64,000 nt of DNA from Bacteroidota bacterium (GTDB lineage Bacteria > Bacteroidota > Ignavibacteria > Tepidaquicellales > Tepidaquicellaceae): contig JAFDZO010000016.1 of assembly GCA_018266845.1 (NCBI GenBank), positions 1 to 64,000 on the forward strand, given 5' to 3'. Of the stretch, positions 1 to 8,245 are shown in pieces; the first letter of the stretch is position 1, and each line of letters opens with the position of its first letter. Position numbers and translations under genes: made by a program. Under the pieces are notes generated by a model that searched no databases, was not told the origin of the DNA, and saw nothing but the letters and a program-made list of their open reading frames with translations.

Positions 1-192
1 AAATATAAGGTAGAGGGAAATTATACAAACCGCAAATGAAAACATTAAGCTAATGATTTGTTTTCAATTTTTTATAAGGAAAGGTCTTTAAAGATTGCTC
101 GCAAAATTTTAAAGAAAAATACAGCTTTTCGATTTTAGCACTTTATTTTAAAATTTTGCTTTGTTAGTTTTATACTATACCCAAGCTTTCAG

Positions 193-723
193 TTGAAAAA
201 AATTTTCGTTTATATATTGCTTTCCGTGTTCATTTTTAATTTCTGTGGATTTACATTTTACTTTTTTGTAAAGCAGCAGTTTATTTACATGGAAGTAAGG
301 GAAAAGATGAGTGATAAATCTAATTTTGAAACAGTTACGATTCATAAAAATGATTTATCAAAATATTCATGGGGAAAAAAGGAACTGAATGTAGATGGAA
401 AGCTTTTTGATATTGTCAGTCAGGATGAAAAGGAGGACAGCTTAGTATTTTCCTGTGTAAGAGATAAAAAAGAGGAAGTTCTATATACAACTCTGGAGAA
501 ATTTCTTGATTACAAAGAATCTAAGAAAAGGAATAATGAAACAGCGCAGGCAAATCTGGTAAAATTTCTCAGCCTGGTTACAATTCTGCCGAATCAAAAC
601 AACATTTCAAATATAGACTGGCATCCGTTTTCAAAATCGGAAGCCTCGTTGAATTTTAATTCCTCAAAACCATCTCCTGATATACCTCCGCCGAAAAGTA
701 GTTTTTCATATAAGTTAATTTAG
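193..723 (+). CDS. Small membrane-anchored protein of unknown function upstream of TonB receptor
   Basis: A 176-residue protein read from a TTG start (MKKIFVYILL). Residues 4-27 form one hydrophobic segment, so the protein is probably an inner-membrane anchor or uncleaved signal with a periplasmic remainder. The middle carries an FDIVSQDE-like stretch, and the tail (about 155-170) is rich in serine and proline. There is no lipobox. It lies 68 bp upstream of the TonB-dependent receptor on the same strand, which suggests co-transcription. From memory, similarly built small proteins precede TonB receptors in other Bacteroidota, but I know no function for them. The 192 bases before it show no gene or clear signal. 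Confidence 0.6.
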   Translation: MKKIFVYILLSVFIFNFCGFTFYFFVKQQFIYMEVREKMSDKSNFETVTIHKNDLSKYSWGKKELNVDGKLFDIVSQDEKEDSLVFSCVRDKKEEVLYTTLEKFLDYKESKKRNNETAQANLVKFLSLVTILPNQNNISNIDWHPFSKSEASLNFNSSKPSPDIPPPKSSFSYKLI

Positions 724-791
724 TTTTCACTTGGAAATAATTTTGTTCAAGATTATTTCCTGTATCTATTTATTAAATTTAAATTATTGAA

Positions 792-2930
792 ATGAAAAAA
801 TTACTTTTTATTTTTTCCGTAATATTATTATATACTAATATATCCTTTTCTCAATCTGATTCGAAGACAAATTCAGATACAGTAAAATATCAGACTGATG
901 AAGTTGTAATATCGGGAACAAGAACAGAAAAAAAATTAATAGATATTCCTTATCCTGTAGATTTAATTTCAAAAAAGGATTTTGAATATTCCAGAAACTT
1001 GGGCATCAATGATGTGCTTGGCACAACACCGGGGTTATTTTTACAGTCGAGATATGGAAATCACGATGTAAGAATCTCCATTAGAGGGTTTGGAAGCCGT
1101 TCAAATACAGGCATACGCGGTGTACGAATTCTACAAGACGGAATACCTGAGTCAGAGCCGGACGGGCAGACAAGGATTGAGGCAATTGATTTTAACGCTT
1201 TGGGAAGCATTGAAGTTGTAAGAGGAAATGCTTCAGCATTATATACAAATGCCCCGGGTGGTGTAATAAATTTTATTTCGGATATAAAATTCTATAAACC
1301 GTTCGTGTGGTCATTTAATGAATTCGGTGAATTCGGAATGAAAAAAAATAGTCTGAAATTCGGTTTAGCTTCCAATTCGCTTCGTTTTATGTCAACGTTT
1401 ACATATACTAATTATGACGGGTACAGAGTACACAGCAACGAATATCAAAAAATATTTAACTCTTCTTTAGAGGCTGAAGTTGGCAGAAATTCAAATATCG
1501 GAATACTGACAAATTTTGTCAGCGGCGCAATTCGGCTTCCCGGTTCACTTACTTTAACACAATATACAACAGACCCGCTGCAGGCAAATCCTACGGATAA
1601 ATCGCGTGATGCGAAAAGAGATTCGAAAAAAGGAAGACTTGCTGTAAGATATAATACAATGTTTGGAAAAACTCTAAATAATCTTATAGAAGCAACAGGA
1701 TATATTGCCATTAAAGATTTTGACAGAACAGCGAAAACATACAGATTGTTTTCAAGATACGGCTTGGGCGGTTCGTTCAGGTATGTGAATAAATCGCAAA
1801 TAGGAGACAGAGATAATGAGTTCTCAGTAGGAGGGGATGTTTTTTATCAAACTGGACCAATTGAAGAGTATGAAAATATCGGCGGAACAAGAGGCGATAT
1901 TTTACTCGGGGTAACGGATGAAACTATTACTAACGGCGGAGCATATTTTTCAAACCAAATCAGCATCGTGAGAGGTAAACTTGATTTTCTGTTTACAGGA
2001 AGATATGACAATGTTGGATTTATAGTTGACAATCGCTTAAACGGAGTAAGAAGCGCATCAAGAAGCTTTAGCAAATTTACACCGAAGTTTGCATTTAACT
2101 ATAAACTAACTCCCTATGCAGCTATATATACTTCTTTTGGATTAGGGTTCGATACCCCTGCATTTAATGAACTTGATAACTATCCGCTTTCGTCAGATGG
2201 AAACAAGGCAGCAATAAATCCTGATTTAAATGCGCAGACCTCAACAAATTTTGAAATCGGAACTAAGGGAAACTTTGTTAATCACGGCGGCAAATGGTTT
2301 AAAGATAATCTTTATGAACTTGTTTTCTATAGATTGAATATCGAAAATGAAATTGTCCCTTTTGTTGTAAGCAACACAACTTATTTTAGAAATGCTGCAA
2401 AGAGCAACAGAACAGGTATTGAATTCGGTCTTACAACAAATATTACAGGCGGGTTGAAATTAAAAACTGCGTATAACTATTCAGACTTTAAGTATGATTC
2501 ATATACTGCACTTATTGTAGATATTAATGGTATCAGCACTACGAATGATTATTCAGGCAATATTGCACCTTCGGTCCCGAAACATTATTTATCCTCTGAC
2601 CTGAGCTATGAATACAACTTTACAAAAAATGTAACAGGATTTGCAAAGTTTAACTATACATATGTTGAAGGAATGTTTACAGATGATGGAAACTCCGCCA
2701 AGACGGAATCATACATATTATTGAATAGCGGACTTGGAATGGAGGTTAGTTTGGATAACTTCAGTATTATTGCAAATGCAGGACTCGGAAACATTACAGA
2801 TAAAAAATATGTCGCATTTATTAATATAAATGCAGACCCGGATAAATCTGTTGTAAATAGAGCGTACTATGAATCCGGCGCGCCAAAGAACTTCTATGCA
2901 GGTATAAATCTTGGTTATATTTTCAGATAA
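792..2930 (+). CDS. TonB-dependent outer-membrane receptor
   Basis: A 712-residue outer-membrane beta-barrel importer. It has a signal peptide (about 1-20, ending NISFSQ), a TonB-box-like start of the mature part (TDEVVISGTR, about 35-44), a plug domain (about 50-160) with the typical LDGIP-like ILQDGIPESEPDG and IEVVRGNASALYTNAPGGVIN stretches, and a barrel ending GINLGYIFR with an aromatic residue next to last. The barrel resembles iron-complex/siderophore receptors, but the substrate cannot be read from the sequence. It follows a small membrane-anchored protein gene, and TonB-ExbBD are not in the window. The ATG start is well placed for the signal peptide. Transport by TonB energy is family knowledge; the ligand is unknown. 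Confidence 0.9.
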   Translation: MKKLLFIFSVILLYTNISFSQSDSKTNSDTVKYQTDEVVISGTRTEKKLIDIPYPVDLISKKDFEYSRNLGINDVLGTTPGLFLQSRYGNHDVRISIRGFGSRSNTGIRGVRILQDGIPESEPDGQTRIEAIDFNALGSIEVVRGNASALYTNAPGGVINFISDIKFYKPFVWSFNEFGEFGMKKNSLKFGLASNSLRFMSTFTYTNYDGYRVHSNEYQKIFNSSLEAEVGRNSNIGILTNFVSGAIRLPGSLTLTQYTTDPLQANPTDKSRDAKRDSKKGRLAVRYNTMFGKTLNNLIEATGYIAIKDFDRTAKTYRLFSRYGLGGSFRYVNKSQIGDRDNEFSVGGDVFYQTGPIEEYENIGGTRGDILLGVTDETITNGGAYFSNQISIVRGKLDFLFTGRYDNVGFIVDNRLNGVRSASRSFSKFTPKFAFNYKLTPYAAIYTSFGLGFDTPAFNELDNYPLSSDGNKAAINPDLNAQTSTNFEIGTKGNFVNHGGKWFKDNLYELVFYRLNIENEIVPFVVSNTTYFRNAAKSNRTGIEFGLTTNITGGLKLKTAYNYSDFKYDSYTALIVDINGISTTNDYSGNIAPSVPKHYLSSDLSYEYNFTKNVTGFAKFNYTYVEGMFTDDGNSAKTESYILLNSGLGMEVSLDNFSIIANAGLGNITDKKYVAFININADPDKSVVNRAYYESGAPKNFYAGINLGYIFR

Positions 2931-3101
2931 AGCGATGAAAAATATTTCTTCGCAATAATATACCTGATAGTATTTTGAAAAATTACAAATGAACCTATAA
3001 AATTTTGAGTGTGCCGAACTTTCGTTCTTTCAAATCAAATCAATCAACTCCTTCTGATTGAGGTTTAGTTTAAAATAAAAAGCCAGGCACACTTACATAC
3101 A

Positions 3102-3153
3102 CTTCTATATATTATGATTTCCAATTCTGATTGTAAATCATAATATATAGAAG
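3102..3153. repeat. Perfect 19-bp inverted repeat, 14-nt loop
   Basis: The left arm at 3102-3120 is exactly complementary to the right arm at 3135-3153. The arm is AT-rich. Seven Ts follow nine bases later, so it could act as an intrinsic terminator on the plus strand after the TonB receptor gene. Its length and perfection would also fit a miniature inverted-repeat element remnant. Confidence 0.6.
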
Positions 3154-3251
3154 ATGATTGATTTTTTTAATTAAAAAAAATTTCAGTTACAGATTAGCGA
3201 TACTCTTTTACTTCTTTAAAAATTTTTGAGCGCAAAAAATTTCTCCTTCAA

Positions 3252-3319
3252 AAGTGAGGTAAATAGGCTGAAATTGTTTTCTGGTTTCTCTTTGGTTTCT
3301 TTGTCTATTTGCTTCACTT
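3252..3319. repeat. Long RNA-type stem with G-U pairs
   Basis: Bases 3252-3268 can pair with 3303-3319 over 17 bp if three G-U pairs are allowed on the plus strand. The loop is 34 nt and TTTCT-rich. Because the wobble pairs are only good as RNA, and only when the plus strand is transcribed, this points to a structured transcript rather than a DNA palindrome. A TATATTTG sequence (3326-3333) directly after it resembles the Bacteroidota -7 box. Confidence 0.45.
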
Positions 3320-3406
3320 ATTTTCTATATTTGTGATTTACAAGTTTTTGTACGACGAATTAATTAGATAACAATTTTGTTAACATATTAGCAGCAAACT
3401 TAATAT

Positions 3407-5038
3407 ATGAGAATGAAAATCTTACTTTCCGTGTTGTTTCTCGCCGCTTTTGCCGGGTTTGGGTATAAAGAGTATAAAAATTCAGAATTTCAATCTGACT
3501 ACTCTAATTTTTTTGTTGCTCCGAATTACAGAATATTTCCCAGCTCATTTTCGCAGTCAGAACCGGAAATTGTAAGGCATCCTATTAATCCGAATATTAT
3601 GTTTGCAAGCGCTTTTACTTTTAATGGCAGTTTCAAAAGTGAAGGGGTTTTTATTACAACTAACGGCGGCAATACGTGGTTCGGAAGTGATACCTGTAAA
3701 GGCGCACCTATTTTTAATCATGGCGGAGATCCGGGACCATTAATTGATAAAGACGGTAGATTTTTAATGGCTCATATCGGAAGTTTTGCAGCAGGTCAGT
3801 TTACACATTACTCAACTGATTTTGGAGCATCTTGGTCAGGACAATATCCCATTGCAACCGGCGATCAGGATAAAGGGGATATAAGAAGCGATGGTAAACC
3901 CGGAAGCCCGTATTTTGGCAGAACATATCTATCGTGGGTGCAGTTTGCCCCTCCGTTTCCTGTTTTTATAACATCCACAACTAACGGCGGAGTAAACTGG
4001 TCAGGCAACTTACAGGTAAACAATCCTACGCAAAGAAGTCAGGGTACTGTTTTAAGAGTCGGTCCTTCGGGCGAAGTAGTTATCTGCTGGGCAGGGACTA
4101 TTTCTACTTCTCCCTTTACTGAAGATTATATAGGATTCGCAAAATCCACAAATGGCGCTCAGAGCTTTTCCGTAAATGAAAACATTTTTGATATTAATGG
4201 AATAGCCGGAACTCTTCCGCAGAAGGGGAACATTAGAGTAAATGGGCTTCCTAAAATGGATATTGATTTAAGCGGCGGTACAAGAAACGGATGGATCTAT
4301 ATTGTTACCACTGAGAAAAATTTATCACCTGCGGGAACTGACCCTGATATTATTTTGCGCAGGTCATCCGATTTTGGACAAACCTGGTCTCAACGAATAA
4401 GAGTCAATCAAGATGCTGTTAACAATGGTAAAACTCAATTTTTCCCGGCTATACGTGTAGATGAAGGCGGCGGTATTAATGTTATTTATTACGATGACAG
4501 AAGAACTGCGAGCGATTCAGCGGAAGTTTTTCTTTCACGCTCCACTGACGGCGGTAATACATGGACAGATTTTGTAATAAGCGACCATAGATTTAAACCC
4601 TCACCTATTTCGGGTACTACAGCGGGATATATGGGCGATAATATAGGACTTACTTCCGGGAACAATTTTCTCTGGCCCGTCTGGATGGATAACTCTTCCG
4701 GGATTTATCAGGTATGGACTTCAAAGATAGATATAAACACTCTTGGCATCCGGCAAACATCAGCGCAAATACCGGATAAATTTTTACTGGAACAAAATTA
4801 TCCGAACCCGTTTAATCCTGTTACGAATATTAAGTTCAGCATAAAGGAAAAATCAGATGTAACTATGAAAATTTATAATACCGAGGGGAAATTAATCGAA
4901 ACATTAGTTGAGAAAATTTTACCGGCAGGGGAGTACGAGTATTCTTTTAATGCAGCCGGCTTAAATTCAGGAATATATTTTGTAACTCTTGAAACCGATG
5001 GATTTTCCGATTCTAAAAAAATGATTTTACTAAAATAA
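3407..5038 (+). CDS. Secreted BNR/sialidase-like protein with T9SS C-terminal sorting domain
   Basis: A 543-residue exported protein. It has an N-terminal signal segment (about 3-19) and a beta-propeller with repeated BNR-like blocks of the type S.DGG.TW (for example TTNGGNTWFGS, STDFGASWSG, TTNGGVNWSG, STDGGNTWTD). The type A sorting domain spans about residues 460-543, opens with QNYPNPFNP and ends SKKMILLK. The family fold is shared by sialidases and many non-enzymatic surface proteins, and no catalytic set was identified, so an enzyme activity is not claimed. It should be secreted by the T9SS and lose the tail on the way. The GNAT gene starts at the base after its stop codon. Confidence 0.85.
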   Translation: MRMKILLSVLFLAAFAGFGYKEYKNSEFQSDYSNFFVAPNYRIFPSSFSQSEPEIVRHPINPNIMFASAFTFNGSFKSEGVFITTNGGNTWFGSDTCKGAPIFNHGGDPGPLIDKDGRFLMAHIGSFAAGQFTHYSTDFGASWSGQYPIATGDQDKGDIRSDGKPGSPYFGRTYLSWVQFAPPFPVFITSTTNGGVNWSGNLQVNNPTQRSQGTVLRVGPSGEVVICWAGTISTSPFTEDYIGFAKSTNGAQSFSVNENIFDINGIAGTLPQKGNIRVNGLPKMDIDLSGGTRNGWIYIVTTEKNLSPAGTDPDIILRRSSDFGQTWSQRIRVNQDAVNNGKTQFFPAIRVDEGGGINVIYYDDRRTASDSAEVFLSRSTDGGNTWTDFVISDHRFKPSPISGTTAGYMGDNIGLTSGNNFLWPVWMDNSSGIYQVWTSKIDINTLGIRQTSAQIPDKFLLEQNYPNPFNPVTNIKFSIKEKSDVTMKIYNTEGKLIETLVEKILPAGEYEYSFNAAGLNSGIYFVTLETDGFSDSKKMILLK

Positions 5039-5473
5039 ATGATTTTTGAAAAAAACCATGGTGAATATTTTGTTACGAATGATGTAACACGGATGGATTT
5101 GGATGCAATTCACGATTGGATTACAAACTCTTATTGGGCAAAGGGAAGAACAAAAGAGGCAATGAAGAAAGTTATAGATAACTCCCTTAACTTTGCCCTG
5201 TTTCATAAAGATAAACAGATAGGATTTGCCAGAGTTGTTACAGATTACTACACCTTTGCTTATTTATGCGATGTGATAATAGATGAAAAATACAGAGGCA
5301 AAGGTTTAGGAAAACTGCTTATGAAAAAGGTAATGAATTATCCCGATACAAAGATAATGAAACGCTGGTTTCTTTTTACGAAAGATGCTCACGGATTATA
5401 TGCGCAGTATGGGTTCGGTCCGCTTGATATGCCCGAAAGAAGCATGGTTAAAAAAAATCCCGAGGTAAGTTAG
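5039..5473 (+). CDS. GNAT family N-acetyltransferase
   Basis: A 144-residue acetyl-CoA-dependent acetyltransferase. The acetyl-CoA pyrophosphate loop is visible as RGKGLG (86-91) after the beta strand YLCDVIIDEKY. The C-terminal WFLFTKDAHGLYAQYGF is typical of a GNAT subgroup common in Bacteroidota. The length matches a single GNAT domain. It begins immediately after the stop codon of the preceding BNR gene, so translation may be coupled. The substrate is unknown. It faces the next gene, which is on the other strand and ends one base away. Confidence 0.85.
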   Translation: MIFEKNHGEYFVTNDVTRMDLDAIHDWITNSYWAKGRTKEAMKKVIDNSLNFALFHKDKQIGFARVVTDYYTFAYLCDVIIDEKYRGKGLGKLLMKKVMNYPDTKIMKRWFLFTKDAHGLYAQYGFGPLDMPERSMVKKNPEVS

Positions 5474-5474
5474 T

Positions 5475-6761
5475 TTACTTCACAAGCGCCATTTTTTTAG
5501 TCTGCCTGAAGTTTTCCCCTGCTCTTAAAGTGTAGTAATAAATTCCTGCGGGTAATTCTTTTGCAGAGAATTTCATTTTATATTCTCCCGGAGGTTTCAT
5601 ACCATCTATTAAAATCTTTACCTCTCTTCCCAGCATATCAAAAATTTTCAGGCTTACGTATTCAGGCTTTTGAAGCGTAAAAGTGATGACTGTTTCAGGG
5701 TTAAACGGATTCGGATAATTTTGCTTGAGTGAAATTTCTGAAGGAAGAACTTCCCCTGTATTTTCAACGTTAACATAAGCAGTGTTAAATTTCAGAATTG
5801 CCCCGTTTTTTCCTACAGCTATACCGTTTCTCTTATTGGAAAAAACTGCATCGAAAATTACTTCTCCATTCGGGGTTAGCCATGAAGTCCAGTTAGCTCC
5901 TCCGTTCATTGTGTAAAAAAATTTCTGACCAATGCCCAAAGGCATCCACCCTTCACTTGGAGTTCTAAAAGCCAGTGCCTGTGCAATTCCGAATTCTTCC
6001 AATGCAATATACTCCCAGTCAATACCTCCGTTACTCGATACAGCCATACTTGCTCCATACTCAAAATCTCCTCCAACTGCAATAATTCGATTTGCGTCGA
6101 AGTAATGAATATCGTAAAGCGGTTCAGGGCTTACACCTTTTGCTATCCAATTAACTCCGTTATTAGTTGTTCTCCAGATTACTCCTTGAATATCAATCCA
6201 TCCTCCGCAGGCAAGCCCCACGTTACCATAAGTCTTTATATTTCTTACAGGGAAATCATAAAAAGTTGCTGAATCTATATGGTCAGCAGCCCATGTATCG
6301 CCAGCATTACTAGTTCTTAATATTCCCACTCCTTCCCCTACAAGAAAGCCCTGTGTATTGTTAACAAACTTCATTCTGCTATAAAATACATTTGTATCAA
6401 CTTTGTAGTTTGGATTCCATGACACGCCAGCATTCGTAGTTTTTAGAACAATAGAACCTATGAAATTCGGATTGTTTAAACCAAATTCCCAGGCTATAGC
6501 AAATCCTGTGCTTACGTTTAAAAAAGTTATATCTATTATGTTGCTTAGAATTCCCGTATTATATGTTGACCAGCTTATTCCAGCATCAGTGCTGCGAAGA
6601 ATTTTCCCGGAATCGGCGGCAATATAAAAATTTAATGAATCTGAATAAGCTGCCTTGTTGAGAGTCATCGGCGGTGTAAACGAAGAGCGCAACCAGTAAT
6701 TTTGAGATTTTACTGTGCAGGAAACTAAAAGAAATAATATTAGAAATATACTTTTAATCAA
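5475..6761 (-). CDS. YCF48-like beta-propeller protein with T9SS sorting domain (copy 1)
   Basis: A 428-residue secreted protein. It has a signal peptide (about 1-19; LLVSC could also be read as a lipobox). Repeated blocks such as KTTNAGVSWN, RTSNAGDTW, RTTNNGVNW and YTMNGGANW are typical of the photosystem-stability factor YCF48/BNR propellers. The sorting domain (344-428) opens QNYPNPFNP and ends KKMALVK. In this phylum such propellers are secreted proteins, and a role in photosystem assembly is not implied. It is a close paralogue of the next gene upstream, with the same order of blocks (NPNF.GSI.LKTTN; IIWRTTN; FEYGAS), so the pair arose by tandem duplication. Confidence 0.85.
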   Translation of the reverse strand: MIKSIFLILFLLVSCTVKSQNYWLRSSFTPPMTLNKAAYSDSLNFYIAADSGKILRSTDAGISWSTYNTGILSNIIDITFLNVSTGFAIAWEFGLNNPNFIGSIVLKTTNAGVSWNPNYKVDTNVFYSRMKFVNNTQGFLVGEGVGILRTSNAGDTWAADHIDSATFYDFPVRNIKTYGNVGLACGGWIDIQGVIWRTTNNGVNWIAKGVSPEPLYDIHYFDANRIIAVGGDFEYGASMAVSSNGGIDWEYIALEEFGIAQALAFRTPSEGWMPLGIGQKFFYTMNGGANWTSWLTPNGEVIFDAVFSNKRNGIAVGKNGAILKFNTAYVNVENTGEVLPSEISLKQNYPNPFNPETVITFTLQKPEYVSLKIFDMLGREVKILIDGMKPPGEYKMKFSAKELPAGIYYYTLRAGENFRQTKKMALVK

Positions 6762-6811
6762 TTTTATGTTTCTGTGCGTAATGAATTTTTTTTAGTAATG
6801 TAAGGAAAGGG

Positions 6812-8116
6812 CTATTTTACCAATATCATTTTTTTTGTAGCAGAGAAATTATTCCCGGTTTTTAATGTATAAAAATATACTCCAGCCGGAAGGTCAGCCG
6901 CATCAAACTTTATGTTATGTTCACCCTGAGTAAATGCCTTTGAAACCAGCGTTCTTATTTCTTTTCCTAATGCGTCGAAAATTTTTATTTCGACATTTTT
7001 TGTTTTATCCAATGTAAAAGAAATAATAGTAGCAGGATTAAAAGGATTAGGATAGTTCTGTTTTAGCCCTACTGATTCAGGAAGCCATGTTCCCGCATTT
7101 TCTATTGCAACCAATGAAGTATTGTAAATAAGTATAGCAGCATGCTGACCCACTGCTATGCCGTGCCTTTTGTTTGAAAAGCATACATCTTTAATTGATT
7201 CGCCGTTAGGTGTCGAATAATATCCCCATCTCTTTCCGGCATCCATTGTGAACATAAATTTTTGTCCTATATCCAATGCAACCCATCCTTCTGAAGGAGT
7301 TCGAAAAGAAACACCTTTTCCGATACCGAATTCATTAAATGGAGAGTAGTTCCACGTTTCTCCTGCATTAGAAGTTGAAACAAGACTTGCCCCATATTCG
7401 AAATCACCTCCTACAGCTATGAAGTTCTGATTGTCTAAAAAATGAATTGCGTATAGAGGTTCCGGCGCAACTCCCGCAGCTTTCCAGTTGGTTCCGCCAT
7501 TGGTAGTTCTCCAGATAATACCTGCTAAATCCATATGTCCCCCGCATGCAATAGCAAACTGAGAGCCAATTGTTTTTACATTGTAAACAGGAAAACCGCT
7601 GCTGACTCCCTGGTCAATACTATCCTTTGTCCAAGTCATACCGTTATTTGTAGTTTTTTGAATTCTGGTTGGATACCCTACAAGATAACCAAACTGATTA
7701 TTGATGAATGTTATTTTATTATAAAACTCGCTTGAGTCTATTTTATAATTTGCGTTCCAATTCAATCCGCCGTTAGTAGTTTTCAAAATAATTGAACCGT
7801 AAAAATTCGGATTTATTATTCCGTATTCCCATGCTATTGCATAACCTGTATTTGCGTCGGAGAAACAAATATCAACAATGTTATTCGGTATCCCTGTGTT
7901 TTGAATTATCCAGTTTAAGCCGCCGTTCGAGCTGTAAAGAATTTTCCCGGAATCTGCCGCAATATAAAATTTCAAACTGTCTATGCTTATGACTCTGTTT
8001 AAAGTCATATCTGAGTTCGGGAGGTTAATTTTCAGCCAATAGTCGGCTGCAAAAGACCTTTGGAAAGTAATTAACAAAAATAAAAATGCGGGTAATATAA
8101 AAATCCGTTTATTCAA
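6812..8116 (-). CDS. YCF48-like beta-propeller protein with T9SS sorting domain (copy 2)
   Basis: A 434-residue paralogue of the downstream gene with the same propeller blocks (LYSSNGGLNW, LKTTNGGLNW, QKTTNNGMTW, WRTTNGGTNW) and a C-terminal sorting domain with QNYPNPFNP, ending KKMILVK. I place the start at a TTG (8114-8116) that gives MNKRIFILPAFLFLL, a clean signal peptide, 13 bases after an AGGAG. The open frame continues upstream to a TTG at 8164, but that would add 16 residues before the signal. About 50 bp separate it from copy 1, so the two are probably one transcript. Function is unknown beyond secretion. Confidence 0.8.
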   Translation of the reverse strand: MNKRIFILPAFLFLLITFQRSFAADYWLKINLPNSDMTLNRVISIDSLKFYIAADSGKILYSSNGGLNWIIQNTGIPNNIVDICFSDANTGYAIAWEYGIINPNFYGSIILKTTNGGLNWNANYKIDSSEFYNKITFINNQFGYLVGYPTRIQKTTNNGMTWTKDSIDQGVSSGFPVYNVKTIGSQFAIACGGHMDLAGIIWRTTNGGTNWKAAGVAPEPLYAIHFLDNQNFIAVGGDFEYGASLVSTSNAGETWNYSPFNEFGIGKGVSFRTPSEGWVALDIGQKFMFTMDAGKRWGYYSTPNGESIKDVCFSNKRHGIAVGQHAAILIYNTSLVAIENAGTWLPESVGLKQNYPNPFNPATIISFTLDKTKNVEIKIFDALGKEIRTLVSKAFTQGEHNIKFDAADLPAGVYFYTLKTGNNFSATKKMILVK

Positions 8117-8206
8117 TAAATTGATAACGCTCCTTCTTTCGAAATTTATAACACAATAAAACAAAAATTAATTCAAATTTTGGGTCTTGTTAACTTTAAA
8201 AATAGG

Positions 8207-8232
8207 AAAAAAAGATTTTTATTAAAATCTTT
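8207..8232 (-). terminator. AT-rich intrinsic terminator after the YdeP-like gene
   Basis: A 9-bp stem (8211-8219 with 8224-8232) with a 4-nt loop. Read on the minus strand it is followed by seven Ts. It lies 14 bases past the stop of the YdeP-like gene. The stem contains only two G-C pairs, so it would be weak. Confidence 0.45.
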
Positions 8233-8245
8233 AAAAGCATTTTTT

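Larger units (their letters stand above)
2931..3406. other. Non-coding gap with three predicted stem-loops
   Basis: No credible gene is visible in these 476 bases. In order they hold: an 8-bp inverted repeat (3008-3015 with 3086-3093) that encloses a smaller caatca/tgattg hairpin (3041-3060); a perfect 19-bp AT-rich inverted repeat (3102-3153) followed by a T tract at 3162-3168; and a 17-bp stem with three G-U pairs (3252-3268 with 3303-3319). The first two could end transcription of the TonB receptor gene. The third lies about 90 bp upstream of the next start and would sit in its leader if the promoter is further upstream. Confidence 0.6.

Noticed and set aside
5475-8116. Photosynthesis genes suggested by YCF48 similarity
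   Set aside because: The YCF48 propeller is shared by many secreted proteins; no photosystem or pigment gene is present.
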